A program made the position numbers and the translations under genes. 64,000 nt of DNA from positions 4,340,001 through 4,404,000 of the forward strand of contig OZ024840.1 of the NCBI GenBank assembly GCA_964017145.1. The letters run 5' to 3'. This document shows positions 47,264-59,076 of this stretch, piece after piece (positions within the stretch are counted from its first letter, which is position 1; each line of letters opens with the position of its first letter). This stretch comes from Agrocybe praecox (taxonomy: Eukaryota > Basidiomycota > Agaricomycetes > Agaricales > Agrocybaceae). Under the pieces are notes generated by a model. The model was not told the DNA's origin. It saw only the letters and a program-made list of their open reading frames with translations, and did not search any database.

Positions 47264-47478
47264 GAACGCCTTCCGACAGGCAAGCCACCCAAGTCACTCC
47301 TGATGATACTTGAAGTATCAAAGGTCCGTTTTGCAGGACGTAACTTAATTTCCAGAGGCGCGCGCGCGTTACCAATATAAAATACGCATTATATGCCTTC
47401 AATGTGAGTGTGTACACCTCACAGTAACATACTGGCACCTCATTCAACCCGTCTAGAGGAAAATTAATGACACTTGCA

Positions 47479-48609
47479 TCAAAAATTTCCTCCTGCTAAA
47501 TATTCTGCATTGGGGGACGCGTTTGACTTCTGCTTGAAAACGTGGATCGGCCATTCTCCCCATGGCGAAGACATCGTCGTGGAACCCTTGTAGTCCAATC
47601 CGAGCCCAGTATAGACCCTTATCTAAATTGAAAAGGGGCATCATTTAGTATGTCTTCACGGTACCGAGATAACTCGAAATAATACACACATTGTTGTCAT
47701 TGGTCGTACAGGTTGCAAGGTACTCTCCGTTGTCATTAGCCTAGTAACGAATGACAGCCAAGATAAGCGCCTCCAACAATGAAAATATCTTATGGTCGGA
47801 GTCTTCACCTTTTTGCGAACTAGATCAACAAGGGCGCGAAGGACACCGCGTCTTTGGTGGGTAGCCTTGACCATGGCCATATGTAGCCACCAGGAATCTA
47901 GTTTTCCCTGTAAATATTTCAGGACCCATGTATTACCCGTATACGCGTGAATATGATTTATACATACAGTCTTTCCCAAAAGGCTTGCAACAAAAGCAGG
48001 AAATTCTGCGACATACTTTTCGGATGGTTGTTAACATGGTCTGTCGACAGACCGGGGGAAATCAGTAAGGCACACACCTTAGTTTTGAAATAGTTGGCAG
48101 CTTCATCAGACAGCTTGGATATGAATTCATTGAACCCGAGGGCTCTCTGCTGTTCTCTAATTGGGGGGTCCAATAAGATCGACGATCCATAACAGCCGGA
48201 TGCAGGATAAACTTACGTGCTGAACATCTCTTGACCGGGAGGCATCCACAATGTGTAGCCGATAAGTACACCTTCCTCGTCAGTGGCTTCGTAGTACTCT
48301 CCGGAATGTACACCAGCGCGAAGGAGAGCCAAAGCTTGGGGACTCATCAAGGAGACGTCGTTTCCGGCGAGACTGGTTGCCCCGAGATCTGCGTTTTTGC
48401 AGATATTAAGCTGTTATAGACGCTTTGATAACATCAAGACTTTGCGCACTCGTTTTCATGAGCTCAGTAAATAGCTCCGCTGCTTCCTGCAGGCGCTGCT
48501 CTGGTAACCGGAACCGGGGTTACTATTAGTACTTACACGATGAAGATCACTGTGAGCGACTTTTACCTGTTGGTTTCACAACTCTCTGTACCTGAAAGGG
48601 CTTGGACAT
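47479..48609 (-). CDS. GNAT-family N-acetyltransferase
   Basis: Predicted acetyl-CoA-dependent acetyltransferase of unknown substrate. ATG 48609 begins 'MSKPFQVQRVVKPT', then 'EQRLQEAAELFTELMKTSAQ', 'VSLMSPQALALLRAGVHSGE', 'YYEATDEEGVLIGYTLWMPP', 'GFNEFISKLSDEAANYFKTK', and the acetyl-CoA binding region 'SWWLHMAMVKATHQRRGVLR'. This is followed by 'ALVDLVRKK' and 'YYEKMGFHHRG'-type C-terminal strands ending 'NAEYLAGGNF'. The usual R/Q-x-x-G-x-G/A signature is seen as QRRGVL. About six short introns; the join between 47720 and 47830 is approximate. Many basidiomycete genomes carry expanded sets of this family. Position inside the accessory block suggests, but does not show, a role in modifying a secondary product. 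Confidence 0.75.
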
Positions 48610-49055
48610 CTTTGGCGCAGAATATGGGCCCGACTAGGACGATGCTGATGTTCAGGGTTGTTCGACAGTGGCGAAATTGCGCGTCCACATGTCGCTGCCT
48701 GTGAATGTCGAGGCTGATAAGGGTGCATTATCGAGTTACAAAAGGGAAAAAAACAGGTAAGCGGAAATAACGCTGCCGAATGAGAGAGCTGGCGCTGAAA
48801 CTTACACATTATGGTCTCGACCAGACTCTAACCCAATATCATTGTCAATCCCCGCAAAGTCGAAAGCCACTGAGAGGTCGACCAACTCGGACGGTGACAG
48901 AGGTCCTTGTCAAACGTACTACGTATTCCAAAAGGGAAACAGTAAAAAACCGCGATTAAATCGAATTAATGGCGTACGTGAGTCCCTAGGGGATATGTAA
49001 GCTCTATGATATAGTTTTTGCTTGGTATCCTATTTGATACCCTCCCATCTGGAGG
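48610..49055. other. Divergent intergenic region
   Basis: Promoter region shared by the acetyltransferase (-) and the second UstYa-like gene (+), about 450 bp. No specific element recognised. Confidence 0.4.
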
Positions 49056-49798
49056 ATGCAGAACACCAAGAACCACGAACAGAATCGCAAACAGCTGCTA
49101 GCGCTTGTAGTTTTTGCGGTAGCTTCCCTCTACTTAACATGGTCCATTGTCGTAATGGCAAAAGATGTCAAGAGGATAATAGAGCTGAATGCCTATCCAA
49201 GGAGAAGGCACTTCGTTAAATTGATCGATTCATACTGTGCGCCTTCGTCTTCATGTTCACGATCTGTTTTGACGACTCAAGTATCTGTATCTCCTGTATA
49301 GCATTCGTGGGTACAGATCACCCGAAACGGTTGCCGATTCAACAAAACCTCGTCAAACTATTGGTTGAAGAAAGTGTTCATTACGACTTGGTCGGACCCG
49401 AAGCAGAAGATGAATGGCTTTGGACAGCATCAGTAGGTGACGGCCACCTCCGCATCGGCAAAGACAAAAGATTGTTCGCAGTCGCCATGTTCCACGAATT
49501 ACATTGCTTAAGGACGATCCGAGGAGTCATAGAAAATGGGTGGAATAGCATAACCAAAGAGCGCCAAAACCACATCTTGCACTGTTTCAATTATCTTCGG
49601 CAATATGTCTTGTGCGCCGCCGACGTTACGCTTGAACCAGGAGACTTCACGAAGCGAAATTTCACTACGGAACGTGTGGGGGCTATACATACGTGCGTGG
49701 ATTGGCAGCCTGCGTATGACATGATGAAAGAGAAGTGGCTAGAGTGGGACAACTTTCGTCTAGCACATAATATTCCATGGCATGATGACGCAACATAG
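49056..49798 (+). CDS. UstYa-like (DUF3328) oxidase-type protein, copy 2
   Basis: Exons 49056-49236 and 49302-49798 join in frame ('IDSY|SFVGTDHPKRLP') to 225 aa. After a short polar N-terminus comes a membrane anchor ('LLALVVFAVASLYLTWSIVV'). The DUF3328 core follows: 'EDEWLWTASVGDGHLRIGKD', 'FAVAMFHELHCLRTIRGVIE', 'HILHCFNYLRQYVLCAADVT' and 'GAIHTCVDWQPAYDMM'. Both HxxHC (HELHC) and HC-x-NYLRQ-xx-x-C motifs are intact, unlike copy 1. Such proteins catalyse oxidative steps on ribosomal peptides in ustiloxin-type pathways, but many mushroom copies have no known product. The two copies bracket the accessory block. Confidence 0.9.
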
Positions 49799-50327
49799 CA
49801 TATTTTCCTTTTGCGGTGATCGTCCTGGATTTTAAAGATTGTGATGTATTATTTCTCAAAATATAGGATTATGGTTGAGCAAACAAACATGTATGGAAAC
49901 CCATGCTTTCCGGTGACTGGAGGGATGTCCAAAATAAGCATGTAAGAGCGGCCCGAGAATCTAAATAGCGGTGAAGGTCCAATTTGATACGTCTGAAATC
50001 GCGTAAGGACTAGAGTGCTGATCAGTCAGGGCTATCCTTTGAAGAGAAGAAAGCTACTGACTGGTGTTAAATATACCGGGCTTCTGTCGTTACGGGGGTA
50101 ATAACATTCACGAAGGTCCCGGTGTCGAGTTTTGGATCAAGAATGCGAAGCAACGAAATTTGATGGTCTTGGAATATAGATATACTGTGTTGTCTATGAG
50201 ATACAAGTGGAATTAGGAGTTAGTAGAGTATATGATAATATTAAGTGTTCCGAGAATCCATCCAGAGACTGAACAGGAATTATGAGCCATGCACCAGAAT
50301 AATGTAAACGGTGACCTACCATCGTCA
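49799..50327. other. Convergent intergenic region
   Basis: About 530 bp between convergent stops; no feature recognised. Confidence 0.4.
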
Positions 50328-51093
50328 TTAACCCAGAGTCTCGTAATCTTTCAACACCGCTCCAGCATCCTTTTTTGAATGATCTCGAATAAGTTGGAAG
50401 GTATATTTCGAGTCGCTATCATCATCTTCTGCATCCTGAACGAGATCGATCAAGCTCTCCAGAGCATCTCGCATGACCTGAAGAATGAAATTGGCGGTGC
50501 TGGCAATAGACTCCTGACTGAGCTCCTGGAACGCTACGTGGATTTGTTCTGACGCGTTCTTCATAATCCGATGAGCCTCAACTTCCGAATTGTTTTCGCC
50601 GCCAATCTTCAATAGATGATTTAGATCCTTGAAGAGAACATCGACTTCTTCGGCTGGGAGTCGTACAAACGACTGGTATAACTTCTTGAAATGAGATAGC
50701 GTTTGTATGGGATCTTCTAGATTGATTTTGTCGTAGCTCATATCGATTTGCTGGATGTATATCACACTGGCTAATAGTCCCATAGCCACTTCGCTGTCTT
50801 CAACGATATCATACGCTGTCATTAGCGTTAACACGTTGAAAAAGATGAGGGTACCTGTTCGATAGATCAAAATTACTTCGCTAATTTCCACACAAATTGC
50901 ACATACCAAAGGCAGCTCCGACCAACCGTGAACGTGGCTTTCCATCTGGCCTAAATCGTATTTTCGCAAGCAGACTAACTCCACGAGGTTGATAATATTG
51001 TGGCCGGGGCACCGTCGCATGAAGCTGCCTGCTCTGTAAACCTCGCCGTAAGATTATGGTAGGACGAAACAGGGTTCGTCTCCAGTTGAGCAT
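50328..51093 (-). CDS. Mitochondrial-like single-TM protein, uncharacterised
   Basis: Exons 51093-50907 and 50854-50328 join to 237 aa. The first 60 residues are rich in Arg with almost no acidic residues ('MLNWRRTLFRPTIILRRGLQ'), as in a mitochondrial presequence, followed by 'LLAKIRFRPDGKPRSRLVGA'. The splice creates a single hydrophobic helix (GTLIFFNVLTLMTAYDIV). The remainder is helical and acidic ('PIQTLSHFKKLYQSFVRLPA', 'EAHRIMKNASEQIHVAFQEL', 'QDAEDDDSDSKY'). I do not recognise a named family. Inner-membrane location is inference from the presequence and one helix. Confidence 0.6.
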
Positions 51094-51469
51094 GGAGGAA
51101 ATTGTTCAAGACTGAACGGCTCGAATTCGGCCAAATGGCCAGCATGAGACTGTCATCTTACGTAACAGGTCGGGAGCAATACAATTTACAAAGCCGACGT
51201 GCCCGAGAAATAACTTTCTCATCACCATATGTTTTTCCAATGTTTTTCTACTAATTTTTATCCATTTCATACTCGAAACCAACTAAGGAAAGACACGTGT
51301 GTAAATTACAAAATCCCCCGCCTTCTTTCCATTCCGATTTGAAGCCAATAATCCAAACCGAAGGAATACTAAGATAGAAAAAAGTTTGGAAAATCACGGC
51401 CCACAGATGTAGGCCAGAGTTTCAAACAACTTGAGGAACGCATCGAGCGCTTTATGGCAGACTAAAATT
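51094..51469. other. Intergenic region
   Basis: Between two minus-strand genes: 3' flank of the secreted protein and promoter of the mitochondrial-like gene. Nothing recognised. Confidence 0.4.
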
Positions 51470-53083
51470 CAAAATTGTTCAAGCCGGTCCTGTGGAGTGA
51501 AAGAAAAATTAGTGAGAAAGAAGGAAACACAAGATTAGAAGTCATCACTTACCCTTGCGGAACTATGGAGATTTCCTGTAGGAAGGTCGTCGGTAGTTCC
51601 AGGATTGGCAGTGTCACCACCCGCAGAGACGACTGCGGTGCTGCTGGCTGTCGCCGCTGAGACTGAAGAAGTCGTCTCCGCGGCAGTAGTTTCGACGGAA
51701 GTGGTGGAAGCGGCGACAATGGTCGAGGCAGCATCGGTGGCTGAAGAAGCAGTAACAGTCGAGAAGGAAGTCCTGGTCGCAGTCTTCGTACGAGTCCTCC
51801 TGGATCCCTTTCTGGCATTGGCATGCCTATCAATGGCATCTGCAGTTTTCATGTGTTTAGTCTTAGCAGCACTTCTTGAAGTCGAAGTCGCTGTGGCTGC
51901 TGACTCGGCAGGCATAAAGACGGTAACAGTGATAGTCTGAAGATATGAAATCAGGACTTGACTTAGGGGAAGTAGATATAGTAAAACATACCACTGCCGC
52001 AGCCGCTGATGGGGTAACAGTGACGGTCTATAGAATAATCAATGATTGTAAATAAACTTGACATATTTCCATACCGCTTGTGGTGCGCAAGTATCGGTAC
52101 TGCCACGAGTAGAGCTAGATGATGTGGTGTGAGAAGCGGCACTGCTGAAGGACACAGTCGAGCTTGTCAAGGCGACCGAAGACGATGCTGACGACGGTTG
52201 AGACGCGCTCGAGCTCGCTGCACTGCTGGAAGAGGCTGCAGTGGTGGAAGAGGCAGAAGCATTGGAGGTCGATGTAGATGCGCTGGTCGACGATGCGGTA
52301 GCACTGCTCGAAGACGAAGAAACGGAGACTGACACGGCGGAAGTTGCTGCCGCAGAAGCAGAGGTGAATTCTGATGAAACCGCGGAAGAAGTTCCAGATT
52401 GAGCAACCGACAATGTTGTAGTACTGGTCGTTGAAGCACCACATGTCGTAATGACCTTGGTACCGAGAGTAACGGTCTTATCAAGCTCTTTTGCAAGACT
52501 TTCAAGGAGCATGGTAATCTGAGCGGTGGTCCTAGATAACAAGTTAACGTGAGTCTGATTTATAGATTTCGTAAGATATTTATTCGTACGAGTTTGTGGT
52601 CGAAAGTGCGGCTTTTGCGGCAGACAGACCATCTACGATCGAGTTGAAGCCGTCAAGAGTAGGAACAAGACCAGCACCGAATGCCTGGGAGATATTGTTC
52701 ACTCCGTTGAGAGCACTTTGCAAGCCTTGCTGGCATGTAGCAAGAGACGTGATCAGAGCTATATTCCTATCAGAAATTTTGTCAGTAGTACAATAAATAT
52801 TGTGATATTGAACGAACTTCGCGTCAATGCTGGCAGTCTTCAAGATAATGCCGTTGGTAGAATGAAGGCTCGATACAAGCTCCTTCTGTGCGGCAGCACA
52901 TCCTGCAGGGGCCGAGCTTTTGGCTGTATTCGTGGTTTCGTTCCAGCCACGAGCATCGAGAGGAACTATAAGTAAATGTCAGGTATAACGTTATAACAAG
53001 ACAATGAGACACATACCGGCGCTTGCACTGAGAGCGCAAATCAACACGAAGATAGAAGCGAACGAACTTGCAAAGCGGGCCAT
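51470..53083 (-). CDS. Secreted Ser/Thr/Ala-rich wall-type protein
   Basis: ATG 53083 opens with a signal peptide (MARFASSFASIFVLICALSA). A helical, cysteine-bearing N-terminal domain follows ('AGCAAAQKELVSSLHSTNGI', 'LITSLATCQQGLQSALNGVN', 'AQITMLLESLAKELDKTVTL'), loosely like HsbA or galactomannoprotein-type secreted helical domains. Then come about 150 residues of almost pure Ser/Ala/Thr/Val, probably heavily O-mannosylated. A basic patch ('KGSRRTRTKTATRT') and a second Ser/Thr/Ala tract lead to 'GNLHSSARDRLEQF' (stop 51470-51472) after a final small exon. About seven exons. No GPI-attachment signal is seen. Likely a cell-wall or surface protein; the N-terminal family is uncertain. Confidence 0.65.
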
Positions 53084-53997
53084 TTTGAAGAGAATTTGCC
53101 AAGGTCAAAGAGAAGCGAAAAGGCTACGAAATTGGAACAGATGTGAAAACGAAACGGAAGGTAAGGAGGACTAGGAAAAAGACACCAGGTCAACGAAAAA
53201 ACACAATGCCAGGTCAGTTCAAGAAGAAAGTGGAAAGGAAACCAGGGGGGTTCATATGCCGCATTTCTAGCCTTTATAGGAGCATCATCGCGTCAGCAGT
53301 GTGTCCAGGCTTGGCGTTTTTACGGGAAACCAGAGAAGCCCAGTTGAGATGACGATAAATATCAAAGGGTTGAAGATATTTGGTGCAGCCAAGAAATTTG
53401 GTGGGGCACAGACCGAACAAACACCTGGTAAACACACATGTGCTTTCGTGTTTGCGTCCGAACGGACTCTCGAACTCTCTCGATTTTAACTTTGCCTAGT
53501 CACTGCATGGAGACTGCCAGTTCATTTCAATCCATACAGGTAGTTGTTTATTATCCACGCGAATTGGAATCTACGAAGTTATAGACATACGAAAGAGTAC
53601 CATTTGTTTCCCCTGATATTCATAGAGATGGGGGAAGATATGCGCTGCAGTAGGATATTCCGCCGTTGATCGCCCATGAAGCTGTATTGAACACAGAATT
53701 AACGGAGGTCACAGCAGAGTCGACGAATTTTTATATTGGTTTCGATAGAGAGGGCTGCGTTCAACGTTCACGTTCACGTTCCGCACTGATCATGAGGTCC
53801 TTCTCGGGCCGTGGGAACATGGTAACACATGACCATCGCGTCCTCGCGTTTTACAGGCAGTTGCCTGGTTGTACTTGGACGCACTCGTCGCTATTTTTCC
53901 TCAGTACGACCTTGCGATATCTGTAGCAGGGCCTCGTCGTCATATTAGGAGCAGCTTGCATTCGAAAAGCCGGCGGTGAACATACCATCTATCAATC
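53084..53997. other. Divergent intergenic region
   Basis: About 0.9 kb between the secreted protein gene (-) and the coiled-coil gene (+). Short frames only; a CGTTCACGTTCACGTTC direct repeat lies near 53763. No gene supported. Confidence 0.4.
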
Positions 53998-55008
53998 ATG
54001 CGTCGTGCTCAAAGCGTACGGAACTATGGCGCTCGCCCTTCATTGGCTCTGGCAGGAGACGAACTTGGCATGCTACGCGAGGGAGACGAGTCCAACGAAG
54101 ATATACTGAGGAGACAACTGCTGGACAAAGATAGAGAATGCGACAGGGTGTGCCATATACCAACACTTCTTCAAACACAAATTACAGGGCTGATATCTTG
54201 GACCTCAGCTTCGAATGTCTATACAAGCTTTGCAGGATCAGCTTCTTCAAAGGCCGTCTCTTGAAGCTGTACAACAGGTTCAGAAAGACTACAAGGACCT
54301 TGAGCTACTTCTTCAAGGTACACAAAGGGAAAACGAGAAGTGTATGGCTGACATGGAGAGGTATGTGCGAAAACACTTGTCTCTACAGATATCGACAGTT
54401 TAAAACGATACTCCAGAGCAAAGACTCGTGAGAAGATGCTCGAACGCGAGTTGACTCGGTTAGCTGGGGACAACTGGCAGGTAAGTTACCTGTTCTGTGT
54501 GCCTCGTTCCTCAACCATTTTAAAAGCTTTTTGACAGGCCAATCTCGAAATACCGCCACCTACCCTATCCCTTCGAACATCTTCTGGCGTACACGGCGGC
54601 TTGAATCTGATGCATCAACGGTCGAACACTATTTCCTCGCCATTATCCCATGTCACCAGAAGTTACTCTCCCTCTTCATCTCCCCGCCCAGGGTCTGCTT
54701 CTGGATATCTAGCGAGATCAGGCAGCCCATCCTCACATCACCGTTCCTCTTCTTTCTCTCAAGGACAAACGGCATCTGAACAGCAAGAGCAACCCGATAA
54801 TCAAGCCGAGAGAGAAGCTCAGCGTCAAGCAGCTCTAGCCCAAATTGAGCAGGTCCGCATGCTTATTTTAGGGATTGACAAGAAGCTGGACACGCGAGAG
54901 GAGAAGCTCACGAAGATGGCAAACCGCGCAGAGGCGGAAGGCAAAAAGTACGAAGCCACACTGGCTGAAGCCAAGTCGGCGGGAGTTGCTTTGGGAGCAA
55001 CTAGATAG
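53998..55008 (+). CDS. Coiled-coil protein, uncharacterised
   Basis: ATG 53998 reads 'MRRAQSVRNYGARPSLALAG' then 'LRRQLLDKDRECDR'. After an intron (about 54150-54207) it continues in a long coiled coil, 'LRMSIQALQDQLLQRPSLEA', 'VQKDYKDLELLLQGTQRENE', then 'KMLERELTRLAGDNWQ', a Ser/Pro-rich linker ('SYSPSSSPRPGSASGYLARS') and a second coiled coil ('AALAQIEQVRMLILGIDKKL') ending 'AKSAGVALGATR'. About 270 aa in four exons. The pattern suggests a cytoskeleton- or membrane-tether-type scaffold, but no domain is recognised. Boundaries of the intron near 54360-54415 are approximate. Confidence 0.6.
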
Positions 55009-55740
55009 GTTAGAAAAGCGAGGCATGCAGAATCATGATTATGGCCATAATACGACAATGGATCATGGCAGGATAGTGGACATGACTGGAATGCCGGCAC
55101 TACACACCCTCTCTCTTTTTTTCTTTTTGATCTTCCTTCTATTTTCAGCCTCATTTCCCTTGCACTTCTTCAATATTTCTCTTGTTTCTATGGAAGGAAA
55201 CCCTATCATCCTTTTTTTTTTTCTGCATCGCATATTTCTTTCTGTGACATGTACATATTATGTCAAGACCGTTCCATATCTATCATCACCTTGTCTTGTT
55301 ATTCCTTGAAACTTGAAGTTCGAACACATATAATACCTCCAGTTACACTTCGCACCTTGTTCGGCTAACGCACCAGCAAATCTAATTTGATCATAATCTT
55401 ATCTAACCCGCTTGATTTATTTATAGTTTCTACCTCCAAATTAGAAACAATAAAAAACACACATATCCGTATCAAGAAGATCCAGGAGCATAATACACCG
55501 ACTATCTGACAGGATTGCTGATAGGAAATCATATTGCCGTAGCCTTTGGGAGTCGAAACAAATATACGGATGAAAAACTGCAGCGAAAGAGTTCGACATC
55601 GGTCCTTGTTCAAGCCTTCAAGTTTTTACTCAGGGAAGTAGATAACAGTCGGTATCCGGTATGTAGAGAAGCGGTCAGTAAAGCAACTTTCCAAATCCCC
55701 ACGTATGTCGGATGTGTGTATGTGTGTAATTATAACTTCC
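55009..55740. other. 3' flank and spacer
   Basis: T-rich 3' flank of the coiled-coil gene and AT-rich spacer before the inverted repeat. No gene seen. Confidence 0.4.
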
Positions 55741-56497
55741 TTACGGTGTTCGAGATCCGCAAGCTCTATTGAAAGCATTTTTGATTTTTGATTTATCATT
55801 TCGATTTGATACGCGGCATTTCTTTGCCGATTATTGGTAAGCTGACTATTGTACTTGCATTGTACCTTTGTATTTCTGAGCGTGTATGTACTATATACCC
55901 TCAATTATATACTGAATGTATATTATGTGAACGTACAAGGTTTATATCTACTAGTTACATATCGGTAACAACATGGGAGACACTGAATGGGCATCGAATC
56001 GCTTATTCTGTGCGCTGACGAACCGTGGGAACGCGATATGCGCCCAACGCGCGCATCAGCCGCTTGTTGCTGAATCTACTCATAGCGCCTCCCCAATAAA
56101 CCAGTATTACTCGATACTCCGTAAATATGTATGCTATTATACAATAAAGATATTCCGGAAGAAAAAATCGACGCCAGGTCCTCTTGAGACCTGGAATGTC
56201 ATTCAACGTTTTCTGCTGTTCCCACGGATCATCAGCACGCAGAATAAGCGATCCGACGCGTATTTAGTACCTCCCATATTGTACTCGTATGTAACTAGTA
56301 GATGAAAGCCTTGTACATGCACATCAAATAAATTTGGTACATAATTGAGGGTATACAGTACATACACGCTCAGAAATACAAAGGTACAATGGTCGGCTTA
56401 CCAATAATCGGCAAAGAAATGCCGCCTATCAAATCAAAATGATAAATCAAAAATCAAAAATGCTTTCAATAGAGCTTGCGGATCTCGTACACGATAC
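55741..56497. repeat. Long inverted repeat (arms about 280-290 bp)
   Basis: Left arm about 55741-56032, right arm about 56219-56497, spacer about 186 bp. Matching anchors include CGAGATCCGC (55751) against GCGGATCTCG (56478), the GGCATTTCTTTGCCGATTAT word, GTATTTCTGAGCGTGTATGT, and at the inner edge ATCGCTTATTCTG with CCGTGGGAAC. Arms differ by scattered substitutions and a roughly 10-bp insertion in the left arm. The spacer holds a perfect 7-bp-stem palindrome (CCAGGTC/GACCTGG, about 56174-56194). No open frame of note. It could be a foldback or MITE-like element or a local inverted duplication; no target-site duplication was identified. Confidence 0.8.
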
Positions 56498-57520
56498 TTC
56501 CTTGATAGTATGTATCACATGTCTCTACTCATCGGACAGAGCGCCGTCAATTCTGTCATCCGTATTTTTATTTGAGTAGTGATATTTTTAGACGGTTAAC
56601 TTTTTTTTTTCGCTCAAGTTCGTGCTTTAACTATATTATCGTGGTTATAGACTCCGTGGTCAAGTCTTACCCATTCCTTTTCTTAATTCATTTTTTACTA
56701 CTGGATATGTCTTTAAGTTCTCCCGCATATGACGTGATGGGCGCTCACCAAAGGCTTCTTTTGATTGTCATATTCTGAAATAATATACTTTTGTCGTCCC
56801 CGCGCCCTTCTGTTGCTAGCTACTACGATACAGGAGTATAATTGTATTCATAAACAGTGCTACGTATGGTGGAGAACTTATCAACATCTGTTCAGCTGAA
56901 ACTGATGTCGTTAAATTAACTGTGAGTCTGAAAATCATCCTACTTACTATGGATAATTGTGCTCTTCAATTCTATTACCTGGTGGTGTGGCGGCCGAACA
57001 AGGACGTAGCAGGGTCCAGGAAGCGGAAGCGAATACGGATGACTCACTTGTAACTCTTAACCCTCGGTGAACGATTGAGATCATGAGAGGTCATGGGCTT
57101 TGACAAGAATTGTATATGGAATCCAATTTTGTGAATCGGCCTATAGGTACTGATGAGTTAGGAATCCGTAGCAGTATTGATATCATCATGAGAATCGGAA
57201 TTACTGACTGCTTAATCCCGGAACAGCTGGGTCACTAGTAACGAGCCATGAGGACCTACGCGGAAGACGGAAATCGCTGAACAAGCATATAAATTATTTA
57301 GTATATTGTAATGCGGAGAGTAGTACAGTGGGATATAGGATAATGAGTGGTTAGTGATACAACAGCCCGGCGTTTACAAAGGATAGATGGAGTTCTACTC
57401 CTACGGCAAAACACGTACTACAGAAGTTGAGAAAATTTCGAATGAGAGTGAGGTTTAGTATAAAATTTAGATAATAATAGATAATAATCGTACTTGAACT
57501 TTGAACAAGGTTGGGATAGA
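56498..57520. other. Intergenic region of about 1 kb
   Basis: AT-rich, no supported gene. A short AGATAATAAT microsatellite lies at about 57467-57488, next to the stop of the following minus-strand gene. Confidence 0.4.
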
Positions 57521-59076
57521 CTAAAAAATCGCGACACGCTGCATTTCTCTTTCCATCCTCAGATGCGATACGGTCATCTCGGCGTCAGTAAGCAATGGAG
57601 TAACCTTGCCATGCATATTGTCGTCCAAGGAGAGCGCGCGCCGTTCGTCGCCCATCATCCAGACCCTTGCGTTGATATTGAATGCCCGGGTCTCTCGTTT
57701 CTCAAAGAGCCGCGTAGGGATAGGGATCCAGACTTGGAGATTCCACCGGGGCGTATGATCCTCCTCCCCATCCTCCGAGTCGTCCTCAAAATACCCCGTT
57801 TTGGCATATACACGCGTCCACCGGCCTTCTATCGATATCCCGTCGCGGCTGATTGCTTTGGACTTCGGGTTCCGGGTCGCGTCGGACAGCTGGTCGTCGG
57901 TGGATGTTCCCGTTCGTGATCCCGTGTATGTGACTGCGTATTCTTGGCTGGCGTCGTACTTGGACATGGGGGAAGGGAAGGGACTGTCTTCGCATCTGAG
58001 TTCGATGAGCGAGACTTGCGGTACAGAAATAGGTACACCGATCCAGATTGAAGAATTCTTAGCCGAGATGCTGAGGACCACAGGGCACGCTATGAGCGCA
58101 CTGTACGGAGGAATTAAATGATTAGACTAGTCCGAGGATTAATTGTTGACTAAAATACTCACTCGTCTCCCATGTCCCAAACTTCGAAGTGTGAGGAATT
58201 GGGAAAGACAACCGACAACTCGCAGTCAGTCGAGCCTAAGTGAGTGATACCGTATGAATCTTTGCGTGTAACGGAAGGGTTTGGCGGTCGAGGTGGATTG
58301 AGTTTCCGTCGCGTGTCGGTGTTTGGGCATAGCGTTTGCAGTGGGAGAGGATGAGGCAGCCCTGGAAGTTCGTTGTTTGTAGTGTAAGAAAACAATGGAG
58401 GATCGACTTTCGAGTAAATTTCGCGGGCAGGTGTCGTTGTTGCGGCACTGCGAGCTTTTGCCAGTGTCTTCGCCTTCTTGACCCGCATATTTTCCAGTAC
58501 GACATTTGAGTGCCTGCTAAGCGGGAAAGGAACGTCACTATCATAAAAAGTTTCATCGTCGATGTGGCCTGAAAAGAAAGAAGATCGGGAACTTGACAAA
58601 GGTGCGGTCGGTATACAATCCATGTCCCAACGAGAGAGGTCATCCAAGTAAAAAGAGTTCGTCGTCGTATGTGTCCCGACGTTGGTGTGGCCTACATTGA
58701 GGTCGGCTAGTGGGCCACCGTCTAATGTCTTCAATTCACAAAGAGCTAGCGTTGGAAGGGAAGATGTGCTTTTCTTGTCGACGGCGCCGGCGCGAGGGAT
58801 ATTGAAAGTAAATTCAAGTTCTAGTAGCACATCAGTTGGCTTTTTGGACTCTAAGGTTCGTGTGTGGATGATGTCAACAGAAGTAGCTTTTTGATGTCGA
58901 TTTTCTTGATTACTTGTATCATCCCGTTCAGTAACAAAGACATTGTCGGTCGAATGTCTGCGCCGTGTAGATCCTAACCTCCGAGTTGTCTGAGGAGGAG
59001 GAGGACTAGTCACCGGCCGGGAGGTACAGTCCCGGAGACCACCCCGGGATAGATGTGGTGCCGATGCAGACACCAT
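57521..59076 (-). CDS. Uncharacterised two-exon protein
   Basis: Exons 59076-58163 and 58100-57521 join in frame ('WDMGD|DALIACPVVLSIS') to 497 aa. The first half is Ser/Thr/Pro-rich with basic patches and looks disordered up to about residue 70. It is followed by a probable folded part with beta character: 'VLLELEFTFNIPRAG', 'ALCELKTLDGGPLADLNVGH', 'CELSVVFPNSSHFEVWDMGD', 'SSIWIGVPISVPQVSLIELR', 'GRWTRVYAKTGYF', 'WNLQVWIPIPTRLFEKRETR'. Several strands alternate hydrophobic and polar residues, suggesting a C2- or arrestin-like sandwich, but I do not recognise a named domain. The start at 59076 is the first ATG of the frame. Confidence 0.6.
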
